Made by a program: the position numbers and the translations under genes. DNA of 27,074 bases from Pelomyxa schiedti (lineage: Eukaryota; Evosea; Pelobiontida; Pelomyxidae): positions 1 through 27,074 of the forward strand of contig JAHLWZ010001035.1 of assembly GCA_020536535.1 (NCBI GenBank), in the 5' to 3' direction. Of this stretch, positions 1-8,807 are shown in pieces. The notes beneath the pieces were generated by a model. That model saw only the letters and a program-made list of their open reading frames with translations. It had not been told where the DNA came from and made no database searches. Every line of letters begins with the position of its first letter. Position 1 is the stretch's first letter.

Positions 1-550
1 CTCAGAACTAAACGGCTAGTACTATAATCATAACGTTTCTAGTGTATCTAGGCACCACAACACGCCCAATCCCCCTGTGTTAGTATCAGTTCTAAACCTC
101 ACAAAAAAATGCATTTTTTTTTCTTCTTTTCCTTGGTTTTTCAGAGCAGCTTCCGTTTGTTCTCCCACTAGTTGTCGTACACATTGGGCACTATTCCTAT
201 TCTACCTTGCCCCACGAACAGCGCCACAAGTTGGTGGACGTGGAATTCTGGTCAATAGAAATCACTGCTGGTGACTTGGATGGACATGTGGCTGTAAAGG
301 GAGATGACGGTTCCTGTTATTCTCTCCTCTAGTGTCTCTACTTTTTCCAACCCTGAAGTATGTTCGTAACTTTTTTTTTTGAAATGTTTCAGGGAAAAAC
401 CAAATTTGGCCTCTTCAAAAAGATAAGGACAGGCGTAGCAATCTAGTGTCACAAATCCTAGTGTTGTAGACAATGACGAACTGGAGGCCAACCACATAAA
501 TAAAACTTACATCAAGCACTTCAACAACGACAACAATAACCAATCCACAT
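1..550 (+). CDS. 3' part of an unrecognised multi-exon gene (partial)
   Basis: I do not recognise the product. A T-rich stretch ending in CAG near 145 looks like an intron acceptor. The exon after it is open in one frame and reads protein-like: it starts QLPFVLPLVVVHIGHYSYST and continues with LVDVEFWSIEITAGDLDGH. A second short intron candidate (GTAAC, T-run, TTTCAG) ends near 391, followed by a hydrophilic stretch beginning NQIWPLQKDKDRRSNLVSQ and a stop near 466. An alternative acceptor would extend the protein to about 550 with an Asn-rich tail. The start lies outside the window. Exon joins between 290 and 391 are unresolved, so frame and stop are uncertain. Confidence 0.4.
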
Positions 551-557
551 AAAAAAC

Positions 558-773
558 ATGAACCCTTTCCCCAACACATTCCCGACATCTACGTTCATGC
601 CCCCCATTCCGCCCAATCAACCCCCGTTTGTGATCCTTGTACCGGTCCCTATCTACATTGCTGCTCCCACTCCCCAGCCAGCAGAGAGGCGTCAGGAGTG
701 GACCAGGGACCCAGACAGGGACCACAGGGACAGGGACAGGGATGGATACAGGCGCTCCTCTGGTGGGTACTGA
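558..773 (+). CDS. short proline-rich / RD-repeat ORF
   Basis: This 71-residue ORF starts at an ATG preceded by an A-rich, leader-like sequence. The first half is Pro-rich with a short hydrophobic patch (PFVILVPVPIYIAAP). The second half is charged with repeated Arg-Asp pairs (DRDHRDRDRDGYRRSS), encoded by imperfect GGGACA-type tandem units at about 714-745. RD/RS-type tails are common in RNA-associated proteins, but nothing here proves a function. A possible donor just before the stop (GGTGGGTAC) and a later acceptor (CTTTTCAG near 812) could replace the last residues. It may be an independent small gene or the last exon of the upstream gene. Confidence 0.35.
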   Translation: MNPFPNTFPTSTFMPPIPPNQPPFVILVPVPIYIAAPTPQPAERRQEWTRDPDRDHRDRDRDGYRRSSGGY

Positions 774-843
774 GTTTGAATCCCTAGAGGTAACTCACCT
801 TTGGCTTTTCAGTTATAACAACTAATAATACCTTTCATAGGAC

Positions 844-914
844 TGTTGCATGACCAAGCACATAATTGGTGTCCAAATTGATTGTTGCATGTCCAACCAC
901 ATTCTTGATGTCCA
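844..914 (+). repeat. two-copy 32-bp direct repeat, period 39
   Basis: Two 32-bp units start at 844 and 883. Both follow the pattern TGTTGCATG-CCAA-CACAT-TTG-TGTCCA, with differences at only a few positions. The repeat lies between the small plus-strand ORF and the 3' end of Dnmt2, in what should be the shared 3' flank of convergent genes. No coding meaning is evident. Confidence 0.7.
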
Positions 915-986
915 CTCAAAATAGAGTTGTTGTTTCTCAACCCATATGTTTTTTCCAAATGTTTTATTACTGTCGGACAGTGCAGT

Positions 987-2771
987 TCATGGTTGTGTGT
1001 TGCAATGAAGATAGTGCAGCAAATTAGCCACCACCAAGCAGTTAAGAGAATTTCCAAGGAGTTGGTACTTTTTCCTTGTTTGCATTGTGGGAGGAAAGCG
1101 GAAACTATCTGGGAAGCAGTGAAGTCCTTGTCAATTGTTAATATTTGAGGCATACAACGAAAGAAGAGAACAAACGCGTACTTGCAATTTCGGAAGGTGT
1201 GAAGTATCTGATCTGGCACTTAGGAATAGAAACAAGCGGTTGTACAAACCTTAATCCAAATTCATTCAGCCTTTCAACGTCTGTAACAATTTCAGGGTCA
1301 TTCCTCCCATCGGGAATAACAGTCTGTATAACTGAGCCAGTGCCCTCCACAATCCTGGTGTACCCCTTTGTAAAGCAGCAACAACTCAAGCTGTTCTTGT
1401 TCACAATATCTGTAAAAAGATGTTAAGACATATCAAAGTAGGTGTCATACCAAAAAGAAGTCCCTTTTTCATTTGCTGTGGATTGATGGAATATAATTCC
1501 AGGGGTGGTGGAGGAGAATCAAAAAAATCACCCAATGCACGCAATGGATTACAAGGGAGAAGACAACAAGCAGGGGGCGGTTGGGTTGACACAGTATCAT
1601 TCAAGTTAGAATGGGAAAAGTTGAGTGGATGTCTTTTGGCCTGAAGTAAATAAAATTATGCTGGAAAAGGAGAATGTAAAAGAAACAAACCAATAGAAAA
1701 TATCTAAGACGTTGATTTGGAATGCCAAAATTGGCAGGGGACAGCAGGAATTCTTGAATGTGGTACCCTGTGGTCCGCAAAACTTCCACGAGTTGATTGC
1801 GGCTTGCTGAGCTCTGTATGTGAATGGTAAGAAGAAATCTTGGTGTATAACTTCCTCACTTGAAAGACTTTGACATTTTCGAGTAGAAAATAGTTCGGTT
1901 TATTGGTACAATGGGAGAGTACGCTGGTGAGTGTAATCAGACTTCGTGCTCTACTATCAGCAAGATCAAGCTGCTTCGCTACAGATGTGTGTTTAGAGTT
2001 GTTGAGCATGCAAGAAGGCATACACATAACACAGGAGTTATATGGTTGACAAGGTGGGCTCTGTGAAATGGGCAAAGTTAATTCCTGTACAAGGTATAAT
2101 ACTATAAAATGGAGTTGTAGAGTTCACCATAAGCCACGTGTCAGCCCCTAGGTCATCAAGATATTGACAAGTGATGCTTTCAAGATTTTTCTTCAAAAAA
2201 AAAGTGTTTGCATGTTAAAGTACGCAATAACGATGTGCGTAAAAAGAAGTCAATGATAAAGTAATACGTTGTTTACAGTACCCCCAAAGTTTGTCTCATA
2301 AGTCATATTTGCAGACTGGTCTAGGAGAAGGAAAACTTATGTTAAGTGCTGAGAAGGGGAAAAAAAAAACCCTACCCGATAAGCAAACAAACCTATGTCG
2401 AACGGCAAAAATGTAACATGTTCACTGTGTAGATCTACGCGTCCACATGATGCGTATCTGGCCGCACTAGTCACGTCTGGCGGTGGTGTCGCAGATTCGG
2501 GTGGCGGCGCCGTGCTCGTAGACGCAGCAGCAGTGGTCGTTGTTGTATTTGTTGCAAAACTACTACTACTTCTTGTGCAATTCGAAGTGTCAGGCGTTGT
2601 TGTCTCTGTGTTTTGGGTGCCGATTGCAGTGGTCGTATTGGCAATGGAACGAGGCGACCCACAATTGCGATTGCTATGCGAGGAGGCGGCCAAGTTCCAC
2701 GCGTGGTGCATGCCGCCAATTCCACTGTAAAATTCCAACACGACCCTGCCGTTGCTACGACCAGTCGCCAT
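987..2771 (-). CDS. TRDMT1: Dnmt2 / TRDMT1 tRNA (cytosine-5)-methyltransferase
   Basis: Family role: methylates C38 of tRNA-Asp using S-adenosylmethionine. The inferred exons, read on the minus strand, are 2771-2393, 2320-2277, 2190-2128, 2060-2033, 1978-1860, 1813-1691, 1640-1451, 1409-1182 and 1126-987. All junctions keep frame and give 437 residues (human 391). Visible motifs in order: motif I LEFYSGIGGMHHAW, motif II FDID then SANMTYETNF, catalytic motif IV SPPCQPY, NYFLLENVKVFQ (motif VI), EFLLSPANFGIPNQRLRYF (motif VIII), the Dnmt2 hallmark CFTKGY with EGTGS, IRYFTPSEIA, and motif X YQLLGNSLN. The odd feature is an insertion of roughly 85 Thr/Ser/Asn/Pro-rich residues between motifs I and II in the first exon, unless an unrecognised intron removes part of it. 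The start is the ATG just upstream of motif I. Confidence 0.93.
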
Positions 2772-2793
2772 GCCCGCCCCAGATTTCGGCAAA

Positions 2794-2884
2794 TGGCTGA
2801 ATAAAAAAAACACCAGACCGCCGATCCTGAGCGACGATAACGAAAAGTACAGCGTTCCGGTCTGTTGATTATTTTATTCAGCCA
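2794..2884. mobile_element. short TIR element, copy A (MITE-like)
   Basis: This 91-bp segment is bounded by inverted termini TGGCTGAATAAAA and TTTTATTCAGCCA. Its interior carries a unique core with GAGCGACGATAACG and AGTACAGCG. Copy C at 3650-3711 matches its reverse complement along nearly all its length but lacks about 30 bp of the core. No transposase ORF fits inside. Size, termini and dispersed copies are those of a non-autonomous MITE. A clear target-site duplication is not visible. It lies 23 bp upstream of the Dnmt2 ATG. Confidence 0.72.
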
Positions 2885-2991
2885 ATTGTTCGGGCAGTCG
2901 TTCTGCGAATCACTGCAGTGCACCAGACCTTGCGCAAATCCATGACTCGAGTAACTATTTGACTACTTTGCATTCATTTGTTTGAACAAAG

Positions 2992-3527
2992 GCCAACACT
3001 CAACAGCAACAATACCGCATCCAAACGCAGGGGAGACATTTCCGCGTGGAACATATACCCAGCCGACTTGGGCAACGAGTTGGAGGTGACTAACCTGCTT
3101 GGGCGATTTTCACCAACGGATGTGGAAAAAGCTCTACTGGATGGTTGCTATAGGTTTGTTCAATTCTTCTTAGCCTTTTGTGCTCGTACTGTAGTGGGAT
3201 ATTAGTACTAAAAGAGAATGTAAATGAGTCGAAGCATGCACATAACAACATGTTATATTGTCCAGTCACTAATTAACACTCAGAGTGCGGGCACAGATGC
3301 GCTGGCGCTGCCCAGACAACCAAAATAGATTCAGTTGCCTAATCAGTTTCGCAACTTGTTCTGTCGCGTGGAGGGCTTTGGTCCATAGACACTTCTTTAT
3401 ACAGTATAACTCTGAGCCGTGGAAAATCTCCCTACTTCCCAAGTCTGAAATCTGTCCATATCTGAGGCAACAGGCCCAACGGCCCCAACACCTCATTGAA
3501 ATGATTACCCCCCACCCTTGGTTCTAA
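2992..3527 (+). CDS. small RRM-like protein, 5' end unresolved
   Basis: Two exons are supported: 2992-3153 and 3284-3527, joined in frame across a 130-nt intron. The protein contains ISAWNIYPADLGNELEVTNL, a helix-like stretch SPTDVEKALLDGC, then FSCLISFATCSVAWRALVHR and the C-terminal strand PWKISLLPKS. This is the beta-alpha-beta...beta-alpha-beta pattern of an RNA-recognition motif, although aromatic RNP residues are weak. It is clearly related to the gene at 23645-24424: LGNEL followed by a hydrophobic strand, and FFIQ with PW(R/K)(I/L)SL-(K/L)PK, occur in the same order. No in-frame ATG precedes the first exon before a stop, so an upstream exon must exist. One option is an ATG at 2770 with a phase-matching donor inside repeat copy A, but this is weak. 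Confidence 0.6.
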
Positions 3528-3565
3528 AACGAGCACCTTTGCTGACTAAATTTTCTCTTCTAAGA

Positions 3566-3636
3566 TCCACCAGGCCGAGACTGAGCGACGATAACGACAA
3601 GTACAGCGTATCTTGGGTCTGTTGTTTTGTCGAGTT
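3566..3636 (+). repeat. diverged internal copy B of the TIR element
   Basis: About 60-70 bp align with the core of copy A in the same orientation. The best block is CTGAGCGACGATAACGA-AAG followed by TACAGCG, and then GTCTGTTG. It lacks the TGGCTGAATAAAA termini. It abuts copy C, which is in the opposite orientation and lacks just this core. Confidence 0.65.
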
Positions 3637-3649
3637 GCAGATCATCATT

Positions 3650-3711
3650 TGGCTGAATAAAATAATCAACAGACCGGAACGCTGTACTTTGGTGTTTTTT
3701 TTATTCAGCCA
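3650..3711. mobile_element. short TIR element, copy C (deleted, inverted)
   Basis: This 62-bp element has the same inverted termini TGGCTGAATAAAA and TTTATTCAGCCA as copy A. Read on the plus strand it equals the reverse complement of copy A, sharing AATCAACAGACCGGAACGCT, with an internal deletion of about 30 bp. It ends 16 bp before the ATG of the IGHMBP2-like gene, so it probably lies in that gene's 5' UTR or core promoter. Confidence 0.72.
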
Positions 3712-3727
3712 ATTAATCAAAAAAGCG

Positions 3728-6700
3728 ATGTGTGCGGCACTTGAGAAGTCTTCAGCGGCGGGAATGCGGTTTGATGTAGATCTGCACATGAGACTCATTG
3801 AGATGGAAAAGGCAGCCGAGTCAGACGCACTTACGGCTGCCCTTAAAACCCGATCTACCAAGGACATGGAGGACTCCGGTTTGTGTTGCAGAAAACTAAG
3901 ACCAAGTCACTCGAAAACCGGTGTGTTTTTTTTTTTTGAGGTTTTTTTTGTTACAAACTTGCACCACAAGGTTTGTTTGGAAGGTGTCATGTGAAATTTG
4001 AACGGTTAACGACAGAGAAGATGCACACAATTTCTCCAGGTTCTTTCTCTTTTGTTTTTACCTCCAGATTAATGTTTTTTTAAGGTGATATTGTAGCTGT
4101 GATGACACGTGGGCAGGTGGCCTCATTTGCTGCACTCAGTGGTTTTACATAATATTTATAGTATTGCCTCTTAAAAAAAGAATCACAAGGTTCGAAAACT
4201 GCAGCCAGTCCTTGCAGTGGGGTTGTATCCAAATCATCTCAAGATGCAATCACAGTTGCTTTTGAAGAAACACCCGAGGAATCTATTTTGAATGCAGTAT
4301 CTGTAAATATCTTCAAGATGGGGAACGATGTATGGAGTTCCATGTTTCCCTGATACACCTCCCTTCTGTTGAACAGGTCACCTATTCACGGATGCTACGT
4401 GCTCTATCCAAAATCAAAGCTAGAGGTAAGAGCTCCCATTTATTTCCCATTTAACCCGCTTCGCTGGCAGAAAACCTGAACCCAATGCACCTGGCTTTAC
4501 TTGGTGATAGCCCACCAACTTTCTCACTGTCCCCACCTGCACTCTCACCATTCATACGGGAGAACTTAAATACATCTCAAGTATCCATAAATTACCAAAC
4601 AAAAAAAAAACCTAAACAGCACTTTAACATTAGCACAGCAAGATGCTGTGCTCTTTTCTCTTGGGAGTCAGGATTTTTGTATGATTCATGGTCCTCCAGG
4701 GACAGGTCTCCATCTCTATGCATGTGGGCATCTCACTTAACAACGAGAAGGCAAAACAACCACCGCAGTGGAATTCATATTACAAGTTGTGTCTGCAAGA
4801 AAAACTGTGTTATGTTGCGCTCCTTCAAATATTGCTGTGGATAACATTGTGGAGGCCTTATCCCACTACATAGTAAGTTATTCTTGATTCTTCTGTTACT
4901 TCTCACCACCTGTTCCAGCCAGATAAAATAACCAGAATTGGACATCCAGCACGCGTGATGGAAAATCTTGCCAGGTTTTTTTAGGCTTCCAGCATTTTTT
5001 TTCTTTCTTACCATTACAAAGATACACTTTAGATTCTCACCTGTCATGCTCAGATGAAAAGCAAGTCATTTTCGATGTTAGAAAAGAAATTTCATCCACA
5101 AGAACCAAGCTTGTTGCTGCAACAGAAAGTTCACTCAAAAGGAATCTAAAGAAAACATTACACGAATTAACACAAGAACTGCGGTGAGTTTCCTTTCCTC
5201 TGTACCCCAGTAATTCTGAAAAAGAAACCGCGAACAAAAAGTTGTGCAATCTATCTTGAATGAAACGTCGGTCGTCCTGGCAACCAGTAATAATAGCTTT
5301 TCCACTTTCCTTTCTCCACCACTGAAATCAATCTTCAAGCCTCGGGCAGCGGGGACAAAATATTAGAGGGTAGAACCTTTGATTGGGTAAGATCCTATTT
5401 CCATATATAATTCATCAAACCACCCGTGGAGGTTGTGATTGATGAAGCAGCCCAAGCCCTGGAGGCAGCTTGTTGGATACCAATACTTTCCGCTCACAAG
5501 GTAGGAGGGGAGGGGGCGGTGGGAAGAGAAGAGACCTTAGACGTTGCAGTGCCTTCTTGCGGGTGATCATTGTCAGTTGCCTCCAACAATAAAATCGAAA
5601 GAGGCTGAGACTGTAAGCATTCCTTAAAGTGCAATGATGATCTTAGTCTGTCCTTACAGAAAGGCTTGGGTGTCACCCTTTTTGAAAGGCTCCAAAAGAA
5701 TTTTGGGAACCAAAAATCGAAGTTACTTGCCACACAATACAGGATGAATGCAAAGATTATGGATTGGGCTTCAAATGGTTTCCTTTGTTTTCCCCAATGA
5801 AGGCGCTTAAGAAAAAAAAAAATGCATTTAGAAATGTATGATGGGAGACTAGAATCAGATAATTCTTGCACATACCACCTTTTGATGGATCTCCCTGGTT
5901 TGTTCAAGGTTATTTTTTTTTAACTGAAAATTCCACAGATGTTCAAGAGATGGAATTGACAGACTGCCCTATGTTGTTGGTTGATACCGCTGGGTTTTCT
6001 CTTCATGAATCTCTTGACAGTCACAGCGAATCTAAATACAATGAAGGGGAGGCCTCAATTGTCGTTCACATCGTTCAGGTTCTTCCTTTCCTTCCCACAG
6101 GAGTTGGAAAACCAAAACGCAGGAACTTCAAGAAGCCGGAGTGCCACTCAGTGAAATTGGCATCATTACCCCATACTCTGCACAGGTAAATCTAATAAGA
6201 AAGCTTCTAAGTGATAAATCACGTGAACTGGAAATCAGTATGCCAATCACATTGTGGAATCCATACCCATGTCAAGGAAGGTTCTGTTGATGGTTTTCAA
6301 GGTCGTGAGAAGGAAGCCATTATTATATCCCTAGTCCGCAGCAATCCACACCCACACGAAGTCGGTTTTTTATCTGAATATAGAAGGATGGTACGAGCTT
6401 GCTTGGTTAGATACCCTTCTTCTGACTACCCACTTTTAGAATGTTGCCATTACTAGAGCAAGGAGGTAGTAGTAATTCTACATTCCCACTTTTTTCCTTT
6501 TTTTGCGTTTGACTGGTTCTCAGGTTCGTGAGCTTAGTGTGTGACAGTGAAACAGTTGGTTCACATGCATTTCTAAAGAGGATGGTGCAATACTTTGAAG
6601 ACAACGCATCTATACACTCTGCTGCCGAGTATTTGGCTGAGATTACACCGAGTTTACCTTGCTCCAATCCACTAACTACACAACAACTGGCTTCCAAATG

Positions 6701-7398
6701 TCCTCCTAAAAGCACTCATACACGTGCCTCTTTAAAACCCCATCCACAGCCCGAGCAACAAAACGATTCAAACCCTGGTCTTTGGCTTGATATGTTGCAT
6801 CAGTTTGCGAATTCTAGCAGTGATCATCTTGACTTCGCTTCACTCACCAACATGCAGCGCAAGCAAATCCACGAACTCGCAGAAAGTGCGGGCCTGCAAC
6901 ACTGCAGTTTTGGAAGTGGGGAAGCAAGGGTGATCAGAGTGACCAAAAGGGGGGAAGATACCACGACAATTACGCAAGAACCACCAACAACACCAGGTCA
7001 ACAAGCAACGTTAGCACCAGACTCCAAAGAGCCAACCACAAATAGTTCTGCTTATACTTCTCAAACCATTGTGGACAGTAAACTGCGCACAAGTGTAACC
7101 AGTGTCACAGAAATTGAAAAGGAACAGGAAGACCACCAACCACGTGAATCCATCTCAGAATCATTCCCAGAAGCTCCTATTCTCTCTCATGGTTCGTCAG
7201 AAGAGTCAAATGAATCAACAAATACAGCCACTGTTACAGAAGTGATTCAATCTGCTGGACACGTTGATCCAAACTCTCAACCTCAACATGATGAATCTCC
7301 AAGTTGCGAACAGTCAGCGAAACCAGTGCAAGAAATTCCACCCGAGGAAGCAAAGCCAGCAACAACAGCCTCAGCCACAACTTCAACCACCGATGCAA

Positions 7399-7451
<53 letters not shown>

Positions 7452-8148
7452 GCAGCAGCAGCAGCAGCAACAACACAGGGGTCACCTTCTCTGCCACATG
7501 CGACAAAGAAGAAAACTCATCGAGGTAGGAGGTCCCAGAAATCACAGAAGAACGGTATGCTATCTTCACTCCCTGACATCCTGTTGACTGTTCCTTCCAG
7601 AAATGGACACCCATTCTGAAAAAGAAAACTCGGGCAGTTGCAGCCACCCATCCAGTGGCATCAAGGTCTCCATCACTAAGAAGGTATTGACTTGTTGTGG
7701 GGAGAAAAGCTCCGAAAAGTATTTCCACTCACCTCGAAACAGGAACCAATGGGTGCACCCGCTCCTCCCCATGACGATTCCTTGTGTTGCTACTCTGGGT
7801 GCGTAAAAAAGGTGGAAATGCTTGGAGTCCAGTGCAGATTCTGTCATCGAAAGTAACTGTAAAACCAGACCTCATTCCTTTTGGAATAACACCATATCCA
7901 GGTTCTGCTATTCACACTGCCAAGCGGAAGTCCACGGCTGCGGACCCGAAGCCAGACTCCAAGCGCGGCAGCAGTTCGATGAACAAGTAAAGGCCTCCAG
8001 AAAGACCAAGCCTAAAACAGTGGAACACAACAACACACAACCGTCAACTCCACCAAGAGACCACAAAGCACTCCAAGCAGCACTTCACCAGAAAATGGAC
8101 TCTGTCAGTCACGGCAAGAAGCCCGAACCAAAGAAACGTGGTAAATAA
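3728..8148 (+). CDS. IGHMBP2: IGHMBP2/SMUBP-2-like SF1 helicase with R3H and AN1 zinc finger
   Basis: Family role: 5'-3' Upf1-like DNA/RNA helicase linked to ribosomes and tRNA. About 24 short exons can be joined in frame, giving roughly 1,050-1,100 residues (human 993). The N terminus [14 protein letters not shown] resembles the family's LLELERDAE start. Helicase motifs follow: [13 protein letters not shown] split by an intron (about 4670-4760), [39 protein letters not shown] (motif II, 5430-5500), [12 protein letters not shown] (III), TQYRMN (IV), [20 protein letters not shown] (V, 6280-6345) and NVAITRARR (VI, 6441-6468). An R3H domain ([14 protein letters not shown]) lies at 6840-6960. 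A low-complexity linker carries a Thr-Ala/Ala run. The AN1-type finger ([26 protein letters not shown]) spans about 7775-7945. The start is the first ATG after repeat copy C. All diagnostic residues are present, so the gene looks functional. Confidence 0.93.
7395..7474 (+). repeat. CAACAG/CAG microsatellite inside the helicase gene
   Basis: A run of CAACAG hexamers passes into pure CAG triplets. In the helicase frame it encodes alternating Thr-Ala and then poly-Ala in the linker between R3H and AN1. The other plus frames would give poly-Gln or poly-Ser and the minus strand poly-Leu; these are shadows. Confidence 0.9.
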
Positions 8149-8161
8149 CAATAAACATTCA

Positions 8162-8387
8162 CTACTTTTCAGGAGTGTGCATTCGCTCCTTTGGATTTTC
8201 TTCCTTTTCCAAAAGGGATTCTTTGCATTCACAGAGAAATGCTAGTGACATCTGTGAGACCCTGGGGGAGCTTGGTGGTTCTGAAGCTGAAGATTCTTCC
8301 ACGCGCGGCATCCGTTTGTTGATTGCAGTCAGAGTGTCTTCGGTAAGATTCACTGTGAAACCAGTGGCAGAACTATCATTGTAGACC
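8162..8387 (-). CDS. doubtful small hypothetical protein
   Basis: An ATG at 8387 on the minus strand opens a frame of about 75 residues ending at 8162: MVYNDSSATGFTVNLTEDT, then an acidic/Ser-Pro stretch and a Cys-containing end (LAFLCECKESLLEKEENP). It is convergent with the helicase gene, with only 13 bp between stops. A further open stretch on the same strand (about 8590-8440, with LLVELHKNIFTQPKPLSRPL) could be an upstream exon, but I found no junction that keeps frame with confidence. I do not recognise the family. Confidence 0.3.
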
Positions 8388-8807
8388 ATGTGACTTGTTG
8401 CAGCAGGTGCCGAGTGGCTGATGGGAGCAGATGTGGACACCAGCCGGGGTAGTTGTACGTGCGTCCTCGCTCCCCGGATATTTAGTTTGCCTTGGTCTTT
8501 TTTCCCTTTGGCATTGGCTCAATGGGCGCGACAACGGCTTGGGCTGCGTGAAAATGTTCTTATGCAGTTCCACCAGCAAATCGGTCGGCTCGAGCCTCGC
8601 ACTGCATTATGGGGCTAGAGTTGTGTTGACATGATGTCACCCCTCTAAATGTCCTCCAAGATAAAATGGAAGACTACGACTGGTCAAAGTGGCAATACCC
8701 TCAATATCCACAGAGTGCTTTGACTGTGGTCAGTTGGTGGAGAAGGACTGAAACGACCAACGAATTCCTGTGATCACTTTTTTTTTTCCTCTTCTTTTTT
8801 TTCTCCC
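8388..8807. other. unresolved stretch, candidate upstream exons
   Basis: The minus strand holds the possible upstream exon noted for the 8162-8387 ORF. On the plus strand an ATG at 8666 opens 31 codons (MEDYDWSKWQYPQYPQ...). A donor-like GTCAGT at about 8729 and a strong pyrimidine tract ending just before the bromodomain ORF (about 8776-8806) make a non-initial exon for that gene possible. I see no other feature. Confidence 0.3.

Noticed and set aside
7234-7728. Minus-strand ORF with a long Leu run
   Set aside because: It is the antisense of the CAACAG/CAG microsatellite inside the helicase gene.
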